From Posidonia oceanica (taxonomy: Eukaryota > Streptophyta > Magnoliopsida > Alismatales > Posidoniaceae), in contig JAZBRS010000037.1 of assembly GCA_037176725.1 (NCBI GenBank), positions 12,294,001 through 12,358,000 on the forward strand: a stretch of 64,000 nt of DNA, read 5' to 3'. Every line of letters begins with the position of its first letter. The stretch's first letter is position 1. Of the stretch, positions 10,165 through 20,584 are shown one piece after another. Made by a program: the position numbers and the translations under genes. The notes beneath the pieces were generated by a model, which searched no databases, was not told the origin of the DNA, and saw only the letters and a list, made by a program, of their open reading frames with translations.

Positions 10165-10475
10165 GCACCATTTTGCGTGCCCGCTACCGTCTTTTGCACC
10201 GTTTTGCGTGCCCTCCTGTTTTCTTGCCTTGTTTTGCGCGCTGCCTTGCTTTCTCGCCTATTTTGCGTGTCGGTTTTATTCTTTCGCTCCGTTTTGCGTG
10301 CCTTTCTGTTTTCTCGTCCCATTTTGCGTGCCTTCCTGCCTTCTTGCCTTGTTTTGCGTGCTGTCTTGCTTTCTCGCTTGTTTTGCGTGCCGGTTTTATT
10401 CTTCCGCTCCGTTCTGCGTACCTTGCTCTTTTCTCGCCTCGTTTTGCGTGTTTTACGCCGTTTTCCTTTGCATGT
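10165..10475 (+). repeat. 30-bp LTR array (about 10 units, 120-bp higher order)
   Basis: TTTTGCGTG recurs near 10171, 10202, 10232, 10261, 10292, 10322, 10352, 10381, 10412 and 10442. Units at 10202-10321 match those at 10322-10441 better than their neighbours, giving a 4-unit (120-bp) higher-order repeat. As 30 is a multiple of 3, all frames look open on both strands. Confidence 0.85.
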
Positions 10476-10724
10476 CGATCGCATTGCATGGTTTTCTCGC
10501 TGTTTTGTTTTCTCGCTTGCATTTGCATATAGGGCTGTGATGCTTACTGCCTGGAGTTCTCACGAGCTAGGTTTTCACCTGGTTCGGAACACAGACGGCG
10601 TAGCTGAGCACTTAGAGAGCACGTTTACTTCCTTGCTTTGTTTCTTCCCACTTAGAGCACACCTCGAGCATTCATTTAGGCACTTATAGGCACATAGGCA
10701 TTCAATCCTGCATTTCCCTGCGTA

Positions 10725-10800
10725 TGCGAGCGTAAGCCTAGAAAGACCGATTTTCGGGCGTGTCGGGGGTGCCTAACACCTTCCCCGCACGTAACAGGAG
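10725..10800 (+). other. Conserved U5 block GGGGGTGCCTAACACC
   Basis: The block from GCGTATGCGAGCG through GGGGGTGCCTAACACC to ACAGGAGTCCTTAC is nearly invariant in all long LTRs here: about 12048-12125, 26648-26725, 35347-35430, 57772-57855 and, on the minus strand, 50330-50420. It is the most conserved LTR segment and its role is unknown. Confidence 0.7.
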
Positions 10801-11106
10801 TCCTTACTCTGTCTTTTGGCCCGCAATGACCGTACTGCCCTTATCCTAGGCTAGAGTCATCTCATTTGCATTTGTTTGCATTTGTTTTCCTTTGCATTGC
10901 TTTGCTTTGCATTTATTGCTCGGTTTTGCGTGTTAATTCACGCATTACCCCGGTTTTCCTCGTCTTCCGTTAATAGACGTGGTGGCGACTCTGATTTGTC
11001 TTATCTTTCCTTTTTCTCCTCGATTTCAAGTGTTTTCGAGTTGAGCCTCTTCCTCGGATCCAATCGCCGCTAGATAGCGAGCCTGATTCCGATCGGGATC
11101 GCTACA

Positions 11107-11181
11107 CCCACATAGAGCAGCCTGCGCATTGTATGAGTATAGAAGAGGCAGATCCAGTAGAAGAACAGGCATGGTATCATG
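11107..11181 (+). pseudogene. Element Y pol fragment (RNase H-integrase linker)
   Basis: About 75 bp that translates like the pol linker of element B at about 27236-27312: residues THIEQPAH then IEEADPVEEQAWYHD. It is trapped between the 3' LTR of A and the truncated 5' LTR of B. The matching downstream part of the same host element resumes at 35773 after B, with about 170 bp of pol missing between. This shows A and B both landed in Y. Confidence 0.75.
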
Positions 11182-12468
11182 ACACACTTAGGGGCATTTT
11201 GCATGTAGGCCCCTGTAGTTCTCCAAAATTGCACTTAGGTCCCTGCATTGCATTTCTGCATGCATTTGTATTCCCATATCATCAGTCATTGCACCCTTGC
11301 ATCCATTCAAGCATTTTCATCACTTTTGCATGCATTTGCACTGTTCTGCACACCCTTAGGGACTATTTGTACTTAGATCCCTACCTTTTCTGGCCCTTGA
11401 GCCTTCTGAATTGAAACCTGAATAACTTTTGATCGGATCGTTGGATTTCCACGATCTGACTGTCTAGGTCTTCCTGGTTGAATGATCTTCCATTCTAGCT
11501 AAAGTTATCTCAGATCAGGCCTCAGATTCTCAAGATAAGTCCATTTGAAGCACAACACATCATTCATTTGCATTGCATGCATCGTTTTGCATGCCCGCAT
11601 CTGTTTTTGCTCGTTTTTGCACCGTTTTGTGTGCTTGCTATTGCTTTTGCACCGTTTTACGTGCCATCATCAGTTTTTGCCTATTTTCGCACCGTTTTGC
11701 GTGCCCGCATTCCTTTTCGCTTGCTGTTGCACCATTTTGCGTGCCTGCTTTCGTTTCTCGCACCGTTTCACGTGTTTGCTGTTGTTTTCCTTTGCATGTC
11801 GCTTACATGTGTATGGTTTTACCACTGTTTTGTTTTATCGCCTGCATTTGCATTAGGGCAGTGATGCTTACTGCCTGGAGTTCTCACGGACCAGGGTTCG
11901 CCCGGTTCGGAACACAGACAGCGTTGCTGAGCGCTTAGATTGCACGTTTAATTCCTTGCACGCATTCTATCACGTAGAGCACACCTTTGAGCATCTAATT
12001 AGGCATTCATGGCACTTAGGCATTCAAAGTATGCATTTCCCCGCGTATGCGAGCGTAAGCCTAGAAAGACCGATTCTCGGGCGTGTCGGGGGTGCCTAAC
12101 ACCCCCGCACATAACAGGAGTCCTAGCCCTTTCTCATGGCCCGTAATGACCATATTGCCCTTATCCTAGGCACGAGTCACATCATTGCATCTCATTTCAT
12201 TTGCATTGCATCGCATTGCATCTTTTGCTTGGTTTTGCGTGTTTATTCACACATTTCCCTGGTTTTCCTTGTCTCCCGACTTAATAGACACGGTGGCGAC
12301 TCTGATTTGTCTTATCTTTTCTTTTTCTTGCTCTTTTTTTCCCTTTTTTGGTGTTTTCGAGTCAAGTCTTCCTTCTCGGATGCACTCGCTAATAATGAAC
12401 CTGATTTTGATCGGTGCACGCGAGCTTTGGCATCGTGCATGAACGATTCAAATACCGGGATCGCTACA
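11182..12468 (+). repeat. Truncated 5' LTR of element B
   Basis: Matches the last 1.29 kb of the 3' LTR of B (34487-35772) and ends GGGATCGCTACA. The first roughly 2.4 kb are missing. The left junction with Y pol has a 3-base overlap (ACA, 11182-11184), typical of deletion by illegitimate recombination. It contains a short 30-bp array (about 11580-11790), the conserved block (12048-12125) and a PBS-like word TGGCGACTCTG at 12294. Confidence 0.85.
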
Positions 12469-12469
12469 G

Positions 12470-12487
12470 TGGTGACTCCGCTGGGGA
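12470..12487 (+). promoter_or_regulatory. Primer-binding site of element B (tRNA-Arg type)
   Basis: TGGTGACTCCGCTGGGGA, one base after the LTR. Elements C and D have TGGCGACTCCGCTGGGGA, the complement of the 3' end of plant tRNA-Arg as I recall it (...TCCCCAGCGGAGTCGCCA). The B copy has a single CpG-type C-to-T change. Confidence 0.85.
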
Positions 12488-14105
12488 TACTAGACTCCGG
12501 CTTTCGTTTTGGCTTTTTCGCCGCTTGGGTTTTGCTTTCTTTGCTTGCTTTGTGCCTTTTCCTTGTTTATTTGCTCACTCACCCGTGTCGATTCCTAGCA
12601 AGTTGCACAGTGGCAACTTTGCTAAGGATTCAGACTTCGGCTTTCCTTCTTGGCTTTTTGCTTGCATTGTTTTGCTTGCCTTGCGTACTCCTCGCTCTCC
12701 TCTTTCTTTGTGTTTTTCCAGTATTTTCGAGTCGAGTTTTCTCCCCGGATTCACTACTAATTGCAACCCCCCTCTCTCTCTCACGACACGATTGCATCGC
12801 GAGCTATGGCAGCGTGCGAGACTCATCGTGATCGGGCACGGGAAACGGTCATAGGACAGTAGAAACCCTGCTGGAGAAACCCGACTCTGGCTTTTGTTTT
12901 GGCTTTCTCGCCACTTGCCTTTTACATCTTTGTTTGCCTTGTCTGTTTTTACATGCCTTGACTGCTTGCTTAGCTCCCCTTTAATTGCCTTATTCATTTA
13001 CTTATCGCACTGCTCTTTAATTATTATCTCAGCATTTATTTACTTTATCTGCTTTATTCGCTGTTTTAATTCAAGTACTTCCCTTATTCCAACATTCCAT
13101 TGCCATGCTTGCGTGATTATTGCTTTAATTCATGCCTTTTGTCTAATGCTTGGTTTATTTTACACAAGTATGCTATGTCACTACACTGATGCACATGCTA
13201 TGCCTTACCTGCCTTTTGTTGTGCTGATTGTTTTCCACTTTCACTAAGCATGTCCACAACACTAGCACATGCCATGAACATGCCTTTTGCAGTGATGTAT
13301 GTTGTTTGCTTGCCATGCTTGGGTGATTTTCTTCCCTTTTTTTGCATTAAGCCTAAGGACAATTAGAGACTGATTGCTTCCCCCACGGCTAATTAAAAAT
13401 GGCAAGTAAAAATAAAATCTAGGATCAACTAGAGCCATCAACACACTTGCACCCCCTTGAGTTAATAAAATACGGAAGATAAAAGACTCTAATCATTTGC
13501 ATGAAACATCATATAGGGCATGCATCTTCTCATCTGAGTCCACCTATCAGTCTGCGAAGGATGGTCCCGGCCTCTTGCCCCAATGCTTTGGCATGGCGTA
13601 AGTCGGTCGGTCTGTCCCCCTTTGTCAGGGGTCGTGTCGGTGCTAGTGGAGGGTACCACCCATGCTTCGGTGGGGTCGAGGCCACCAACGCACCACCCTG
13701 TTATTGCCTGAGCTTTGGGCCAGGATTTAGACAGGGGACCTACTTCTCTGGCCTGAGTCGGTGACCTGTACACCTATGAGTATCCGAAGTAGACTACCTA
13801 CTAGGAAACACTAGATTGGTGAGAGAGAGCATGCTAGAAAGCATACATATCATTCATGCCACAACTTAATGCACTTGCATTTCATTTTCTGTTACTAATC
13901 CCGGTTTCTGTTGTGTCCCTCGTAGAGTTCAGTGAGCGAGTTCCCTAGCTGGAGCTCGAGTCTCTCCTCTTATTGATACCTCTGCTGAGACACCTGTGCT
14001 CGACCATCTCCTTCCAAGCTATTCGCTTTTGCGATCATAGCTCCTCCTAGAACACATCTGCTTTCTACTCGTCGCAGCCCTATTTTGACTCGCTCTCGGT
14101 CAGCA
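12488..14105 (+). other. Leader of element B between PBS and gag
   Basis: Non-coding, T-rich 1.6 kb. It contains two degenerate repeats of the LTR-end/PBS region: TGGCAACTTTGCTAAGGA at 12611 and a longer one at about 12716-12900 that mimics the last 190 bp of the LTR plus PBS. A conserved GC-richer block lies at about 13499-13824. An acceptor-like TCCCTCGTAG occurs at about 13916-13925, ahead of gag. Confidence 0.7.
13499..13824 (+). other. Conserved leader block of element B
   Basis: Strongly conserved with element C (49619-49950) and element D (58877-59210): CATCATATAGGGCATG, GTCCACCTA, GGGGTCGTGTCGGTG, AACGCACCACCCTGT and GACAGGGGACCTACTT recur in order. Frames are not conserved, so it is likely a structured RNA region such as a packaging or dimerisation signal. 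That role is inference. Confidence 0.6.
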
Positions 14106-16535
14106 ATGGCCCAACGCACCATCAAACCCCTGCTTACCCTTGCCTCGGAGGTAGTTTCTGCTTCGGTCCCTCCAACTCCCGCTTCCAACCCTTCTGTGCC
14201 CCTTGTGACACCAGGGTTTCCCCCTCTGTCGCTTAGGGCACCCCAGTATGTTGTAGGGCATTGGCAGACGTATGCCCCTCCAGATCCGGTCGCCGAGTCT
14301 ATCTTGATGACCACCACTCGCCTTCCGGAGGCGCCTCTGACCCCTCCTTCCCAGGGATACGTCACTTTTGACACCCCTTCTGCTGCTGCGGCGACCCTTG
14401 CCATAGGACTTCAACCTTCTAGACAGTATGTACCTCTTGGCTCTGGCCCCCTGTCGGTGCTGCACTTCAACATTCCCACTAATGGGACACTTGAAGAGCA
14501 GTACCAGCATCTGATGGAAACTGCCCAGCGGCTACAGGGCATGGGTCTATCAGTCTACCCTTCTTTCATTCCTGCTGGTCCAGAGATTCCTGTGCGGCCT
14601 GCTCCCGCATATCATGCATTTCATTCTACACTTCCGCCTAAACCATCGTCTCAACTGCTCATAGTTCCGGCAGTGGGGGCACGTATCCCGCCTCTTGCAT
14701 CTGCACAACACCACACACAGCATGCACCTTCGCCACCTAGTGGCCAGTCCTTCGGGCTGGTTGGAGCGCAGTACCCCGCAGGCCCGCCACTCGGCACCAC
14801 ACCGGTGCGGCTGCTGCTGCTCCAGCACTCTGCACCCACTGCACAGCATGTCATCTATCTGCCTCCCTTGCATCAGGTTCAGACATCAGCATGCATTCCC
14901 TCTTACACTCCACCACTGCACGGGTACGCCAGCCATCACGTCGCATCACCAGGTGATGTGATGGTGGATCCGGAGGAGCACCTTGGTGTGACCCACTCGG
15001 CGTACGTGGTCCCTGCCCCCGCTGCCCCGTCACCTCCGACAGCTAATCCAGACCCCATCAATAACAGGATGGATGTTCTGGAGAAAGCACTACGTCTAGT
15101 GCAGGGGACAGACCACCAGACCTACCAATTCCGGGATCTCTGTTAATTCCCAGCGGCGGTACTCCCTCCAAAGTTCAAGATCCTGGACTTTAAGAAGTAT
15201 GATGGTAGGGGCTGCCCCATAGCCTATCTGAAGGCGTATTGTGGTGATCTCGCCCAGCTTCAGGCTGACGAGAGGTTGCTAATCCACCTATTCCAAAAGT
15301 GTCTATCCGGTCCGACCCTCAAGTGGTTCATGTCACTTGACATGACTGTGATCAAGACTTGGAACAACCTAAGCCAGGCATTCCTGGAACAATATTCCTT
15401 CAACCTCGACCTCGTCCCAAAACACGTGGACCTGGTCGCAACCAAGCAGAATCCTGGTGAGCCGTTCGGGGAGTACGTCGGCCGCTGGCACGCCCTTGCT
15501 TCACAGGTTCGAGATAGGCCCTCTGACGAGGAGTCTATCGAGATCGTTATTAAAGGGGCGTAGCCATCCATCAGAGCTCTGCTTAGCATCCAACCCGTCA
15601 CGACCTTCACTGCACTGATCCGAGCTGGCACTCGCGTAGAGAGTTCGTTGCGGAGTGGCAACTTCCCCGCACTCTCTGTGCTTGCCAAGCAGGCCTCCGC
15701 CAACAGTAACAGCAGTGGCAGCAGCACCACCAACAACAACAGCGGCAGCAACAACAATCGTCCCAAGAAGAAGGATCTGCCGAAACCCGCTGTTGCATAC
15801 GTCGACTCTCCTGCTGCGCCTGTTCATCTGGCGTCTCGGCCTGCCTCTCCTCAGATCTTTTACGCACCTGCACCTAGGGCACACCCCACACCACAGATCA
15901 CTACCACCGCTCGACCGGTCTATCCTGCCGTACCGGTTCAGCAAGGACAATACCAAAGGCAAAGACGGCAACCCACTGAGAAGCGGAAGTTCGCCCAACT
16001 GGTGGAACCACTGAATGCCGTCCTCCCGAGGGTTGCGTTGCTCCTAAAGTTTCTGGAGGTTCGCCCGCCACCAAACCCACTACCGCATTGGTTTAAGGTG
16101 AACCTTTTCTGCAAATTCCATCGAAGCGTCGGGCATTCGACGGATAATTGCTACACCCTACGGAATGCTATCCAGGACTTGATCGAATCAGGAACGATTA
16201 TAATCGACACGCACGAGGCATCCACTTCCACACCACCTCATGCATCTGCCCCAGCTAACATTGTCTGCCAGCCCTTGCTGGAGTACTCCTATCCAGGAGG
16301 CGCAGGGACCTTGGGAATCCATTCTCTTTTCCCTTTCGGGTCTCCCACGTCTGTGGGAGACCCTTCTGAGCTTATCCATGATGTTTCTGCCCCCTTTCCA
16401 GTTTCCCTGTACCTTGTGGCTGTCGCCGGTTCGGAGTCGGGCGTTCATATGATCCGACTGCGTGCCAGGCCAGAGCGTTCTTCTGCACCTGCCACCATGC
16501 TTCCTCGGGCCCAAGCTAGTACACCTGCTAGGTAA
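14106..16535 (+). pseudogene. Gag of element B (decayed)
   Basis: The structural protein that would form the virus-like particle. The start ATG at 14106 (context TCAGCAATGGCCCA) is shared with element D; an in-frame ATG lies at 14085. The N-terminal third is P/S/T-rich. The capsid-like gag domain runs about 15165-15560 (KYDGRGCP, LKWF, FLEQYSFNLDL, GEYVGRW). A CHHC knuckle, C-KFH-RSVGH-STDN-C, spans 16110-16151 and is followed by LRNAIQDLIESGTI. One frame holds from 14106 to 16535 but with TAA at 15144 and TAG at 15561, the latter where D has CAG. A frameshift lies between 16535 and 16597, after which the protein continues in the next frame. Decayed, not functional. Confidence 0.88.
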
Positions 16536-16596
16536 CCCACAGCCAGCATCCCCAGTACATCTCCTAGGCAGGCCTTAGCTAGGGTCTCCTGTACAC

Positions 16597-18471
16597 TTGT
16601 TAGGAAGACCTCAGCCTCCACCCCCTTTGCCTTCCCAGCAACCCCCTTTTCCATCCCCCCTTCAACCAATAGGCACCCCTGTAGCCCCTCTCGTGCTTGC
16701 CGCATGCACTCCCGTGGTTATCAACCTAACCTGGGACACCCATCGCGTACCTTACAGTTATGCCACAGAAAAGTGCGCGGAAGTGACGCGATCGGGGAGG
16801 GCCTACAAACCCCCAGCACCGGTGGCTAGACCAAGTCATCTGGAACTTGCAGCACCTCCTCCCTTAGGCCAACCCGCAACACTGCCACCATTAGGCCAGC
16901 CTCTTGTACCTACCATAGTTGAACCTGTCCATAAAGCCACACTTCCTACCACCAAAAAGGTCCAGCCCAAGCTCGACATTACTTCCCAACTTAAAAAGGT
17001 TAAAGCCGACATATCTATTTGGGACCTGATACACACCTCTGCCGAAAACCGCGAGGCTTTTCTTCGCGTGTTCCAAGCTGCCCATGTGTCCTAAGCCATA
17101 GAACCTGCCACCTTGGAAAGCATGGTTGGAATGATTGCAGAGCCCTAGGTCATCACTTTCACGAGTGATGAGTTGCCTCCGGCGGGGATTAATCATAACC
17201 AACCCTTGTTCATCACGGTACAATTCAGGAACTTTCGCATTCCCCTTGCGCTGGTCGATAATGGGTCAGGCCTTAACGTCTGTCCCTTGCGAACAGCAAC
17301 AAAGCTCCGATTCAAAGCCGAGGACATTACTCCGGCTGTAAAGGGAATGACAGCTTTTGATAATACCCACCATGATGCTCTAGGGATTTTGATTATTCCT
17401 CTTATCATTGGCCTGGTCACATTCGATGTGGAATTCTACGTCGTTGACTTGGAGCCTAACTTCAATTTTCTACTTAGGCGCCCTTAGCTCCACAAGCATT
17501 AGGTTACCCCCTCGACCCTCCATCGCATGATCAAGTTTTGCCGGGGCGATGATGTCATCATTGTCATGGTGGAGAATTTTGAGAAGGAGCGGATCGAGGC
17601 AGTCTCCTCTATCTTTTCACAGATTGTCCCCTTTGATTCTGAACTCTCAGATACTTTATACCGCGTTAATCGGTGAGAGCCGGTTAACTTTATACCAGAT
17701 CTTGAACGTGTCAACTCCTTGGCCGTTCACAATAACCCTTTCTAGATGGTCGAAAACGTCTGTCATAGGTGGGGTTACGTCAAGGGGACGCCGCTCGGGC
17801 GATACAGCCAGGGAATCGCTGAGTCGATCGTGGCAGAGGAGCGAAGAGACAACGAGGGTCTTGGATACGACCTGCAGGCTGATGAAAGTAAGTGCCCACA
17901 GTCGAAGAATCAAAGAATGATCATTCCCCGGGACCTCGCTAACTTCACCAGTGCAGGTATCCTGGGTTCAAGCGGAGTTCAAGCCGTAGTGCAGTTAGAG
18001 CCATGCCAAAGCCCTTCGTTGCCTGGAGAAGACTGGGTCTGCATTGAGGACTACTACTTGAATGAGGAGCAGTTTGGCACGGTAGGGGTAGCTCGGACCT
18101 GCAGCGAGATCCAACTCAACTTGGCAGCATCTCGGTCAGTTTGTCTGGCCCTTCCCTCCACAGATCATAAAGCAGCAAATTTGGTAGGTCCTTTGGCAGA
18201 ATTGACAGTCTCTGATCTTCCTGTAGTCTTGTCAGCATCACCGATGCCAATACAAACAACTCTGAAGTCAAGGACATCAGCTCAGGCACAGTTAGCCAAT
18301 TTGCCCACGGTCGCAATCGCATCAGTACAATTGTCACCCTCTCTGGCGAGTCAATCACTGAGTTCAGCCAGCAGCACGACTCAGCCCGTTTCAGCAGCCG
18401 TGTCACAAGCAACGCCGCTGGCTCAGTCAGTCACACATCCTCTTGCCTCAAAACATCAACTCTCGTGGTAG
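16597..18471 (+). pseudogene. Gag C-terminus and aspartic protease of element B (decayed)
   Basis: Continuation of gag-pol one frame over. It holds KKVKADISIWDLIHTSAE (about 16993-17046), a conserved Tat segment before the protease, then the aspartic protease core LVDNGSGLNVCPL at about 17251-17289, with active-site Asp at 17257. Next come DVEFYVVDL and NF.LL.RP. Element D has an intact counterpart in one open frame, which identifies B's stops: 17092, 17146, 17485, 17500, 17674 and 17743. Four of these six match CAG or TGG codons in D. The last 500 bp are an A/S/Q/T-rich spacer with WVCIEDYY. Normally the protease cuts the gag-pol polyprotein. Confidence 0.85.
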
Positions 18472-19504
18472 GTCCCCATGGCGTCAGAGGCTGTGCTATC
18501 ACCATCACAACCAGAACCAGAGGCCCTGTCGAGCAGCACAACCTCCCAGCCATTGGGCTCCCAGAAGAACAGCTTTGCCTCCCCTCCAACTGCAGCATTG
18601 ACTTTGGCAGTGCACGCATCAGTGGCGCTGCTGACCAATCTGTTTGGATCACTAATGATCAGGCCGTTGCAATCCACCATGCCCGCAGGCCAGCCAAAGT
18701 AAGCACCCAGAACCGTGGTACATCTAGCAGTCAGGCCAGAGCTAGAGGCCCTCGACGCTTACTACGTCGACTCACCCTCGGATGAGGAAGAAGGAGCAGC
18801 AGCCGAGGCCCAGGTCGACGCGTGGATTGGAGACTTAGAGCTGCTGTACCAGGAATAGCTCATGTCGCTAACAGAGGACCTGGCAGCATATCAGGTGGCT
18901 GTGAAGAAGGGGAAAGCCATGGCTACGGACCCCTCCTCGTAGAAGGACCATGCCTCTATCATGGCCATTGAAGAAGACTCGGTGGCAGTGGCCCCCACTA
19001 GACTAGATGAACTGATCACTTTGCAGCCACAAGGCGGGTCTAGGTGGTTGGTGCAACACATGCCTCACTCCTGCAACACCCCGATTGGCCACCAGTCTGA
19101 TATACCCTCCACAACAAAGAGCATGGAGGGGGAAGCATCAGCAGTACAGGCAATGACAGAATTAGCTGAATCAGCAGAGCCAGCAGTGGCAGAGTTAGTA
19201 GCAGTGCCAGAAACAGAGTTAGCAGCAGTGCCATTAGCGGTAGAGCAGGCAGAGGAGATTGCCAGGACAGAGGTCGCGCATCGAGGATACAGAAACACTC
19301 GAGTAAGCGTGACCATCCTGAAGCGTTACCAGGGCCAAGAAGCGGAACATCTGCACTCCTTTGACATAACAGACCCCACTTTTGAGAAGGAGATTCTCTC
19401 GGAACTTATTGCATATGGAGAGGAGGATGATGCAGGCGAGGATGAGAACGATGGGCCATCGCCCTAGTTCTGGCCCTATGATGATGATCCAGAAGGCCCC
19501 AACT
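18472..19504 (+). pseudogene. Protease-RT spacer of element B
   Basis: About 1 kb of low-complexity coding-like sequence rich in Ala, Ser, Glu and Val, in broken frames (open pieces 18478-18702 and 18961-19467). It ends in an acidic stretch (EEDDAGEDENDG) just before RT. In Ogre elements an intron is known between protease and RT; I see no unambiguous splice pair here, so this could be spacer protein or a retained intron. Confidence 0.55.
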
Positions 19505-20584
19505 TCATGTCGAAGAGGAGACAGAGGTTGTTAACATTGGCACAGCCGAAGAAGCCAGAGAGGTTCACATCAGTGCCCTACTATCGCCCCAGGCCAGAAC
19601 AGAGTTCATTGCATTCTTGAAAGAGTATGATAATGTCTTCGCATGGAGCTATGAAGACATGGTCGGCCTCGATGTCAAAATAGTAGTCCATAACCTACCC
19701 TTGGATCCAGATGCCAAGCCAGTAAAGCAGAAGCTAAGAAGATGGCGACCGCAGTGGCTGCTCATGATCAAAGAAGAGATAATGAAGCAGCTCAGTGTCA
19801 ACTTTCTGAAGGTCGTTCTTTACCTTGAGTGGCTTGCAAACATTGTGCCAGTGCCCAAGAAGGATGGTCGAGTCCGGATATGTATCGACTACAGGGACCT
19901 GAACAAGGCAAGTCCCAAGGACGATTTCCCATTGCCTCATATTGACATCCTAGTCGACAACACTGCAGGCCACAAGATGCTATCCTTTATGGACGGCTTC
20001 TCTGGCTATAACCAGATCAAAATGGCAGAAGAAGACATGGAGAAGACTTCATTCATCACCCCCCTGGGAGGGTCTTCTGCTACCAAGTTATGTCGTTTGG
20101 GCTTAAGAATGCTGGCGCAACTTATCAGAGGGCGATGACTGCATTGTTCCATGACCTCATGCACCAAGAAGTGGAGGTTTACGTGAACGATATGATTGCC
20201 AAAACCAAAGAGCCTAAGAATCACCTTGCCTGTCTGAGGAAGCTCTTTGACCGCTTGAGGAAATACAAACTGCGGTTTAACCCAAGTAAATGCGTATTTG
20301 GGGTATCATCTGGCAAACTCCTGGGCTACATTGTTAGCTAGAGGGGGATTGAAGTGGACCCGATGAAAGCAAAAGTCATTGTGGACATGCCACCTCCCAG
20401 GACTGAAAAGGAGGTTCGAGGCCTTCTTGGGCGTTTACAGTATATCAGCCACTTCATTGCATAGCTTACACCCATCTGTGAACCCATATTCAAGCTCCTA
20501 AAAAAGAATGCACAAATCGACTGGAGCGAGGAGTGCCAAGCTGCAGTTGACAAAATCAAGTAGCTACTGATCAAGCCTCCTGTC
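19505..20584 (+). pseudogene. Reverse transcriptase of element B (decayed)
   Basis: Ty3/gypsy RT. Visible motifs: NVFAWSYEDM (about 19630), VPVPKKDGRVRICIDYRDLN (19850-19910), KDDFPLPHID, FMDGFSGYNQIKM (about 19988) and YTKF-equivalent TSFITP. A frameshift near 20070-20080 moves the frame; it resumes with MSFGLKNAGATYQRAM (20090). The catalytic YxDD box reads Y-V-N-D (20180-20191), so the first catalytic Asp is Asn. Then come LRFNPSKCVFGV and LLGYIVS. In-frame stops are at 20339, 20462 and 20561. The thumb/connection region leads into RNase H. RT copies element RNA into DNA in the particle; this copy cannot. Confidence 0.88.

Larger units (their letters stand above)
1..11106 (+). mobile_element. 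Element A: 3' part of a Tat/Ogre-like LTR retrotransposon
   Basis: This is the downstream end of an element whose gag-pol and 5' LTR lie left of the window. It contains, in order, a short spacer after pol, an intact extra ORF, a 3.7-kb repeat-rich 3' UTR, a polypurine tract and a complete 3' LTR. Its right edge abuts integrase-linker sequence of another element (Y), so A inserted into Y. The 5 bases after the LTR (CCCAC) should be the target duplication; the left copy is outside the window. Family placement rests on LTR and 3' UTR similarity to elements B and D, which carry the diagnostic domains. Confidence 0.85.
5270..11106 (+). repeat. 3' LTR of element A (5837 bp)
   Basis: Begins TGTTGACACCCCATC and ends GGGATCGCTACA, so it has the TG...CA ends of an LTR. 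It is closely similar along its length to the 5' LTR of element D. Regions in order: C-rich leader with telomere-like AAACCCTAA words (5340-5670), pyrimidine tract (5680-5950), A-rich tract (5980-6720), GC-richer promoter and transcript start region with a TATA-like box (7152), C-rich region to about 8440, a long tract of TTGCATTTAGGTCC-like motifs (8450-9480), a conserved block with a splice-donor-like site (9701), a 30-bp array (10165-10475), a conserved block (10725-10800) and the terminal U5. Long frames on both strands here are compositional, not genes. Confidence 0.9.

Noticed and set aside
10042..10689. Leu/Phe-rich ORFs of 139-215 codons resembling membrane proteins
   Set aside because: T-rich LTR array read in any frame gives Phe, Leu and Cys; no conserved start or domain.
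5270..11106. Treating LTR A as a solo LTR
   Set aside because: A polypurine tract, 3' UTR and extra ORF directly precede it, so it is the 3' LTR of a longer element.
15260..15998. Minus-strand ORFs of 165-168 codons opposite gag of element B
   Set aside because: Shadows of the biased sense codons of gag, with low-complexity Leu/Val runs opposite Asn/Ser repeats.
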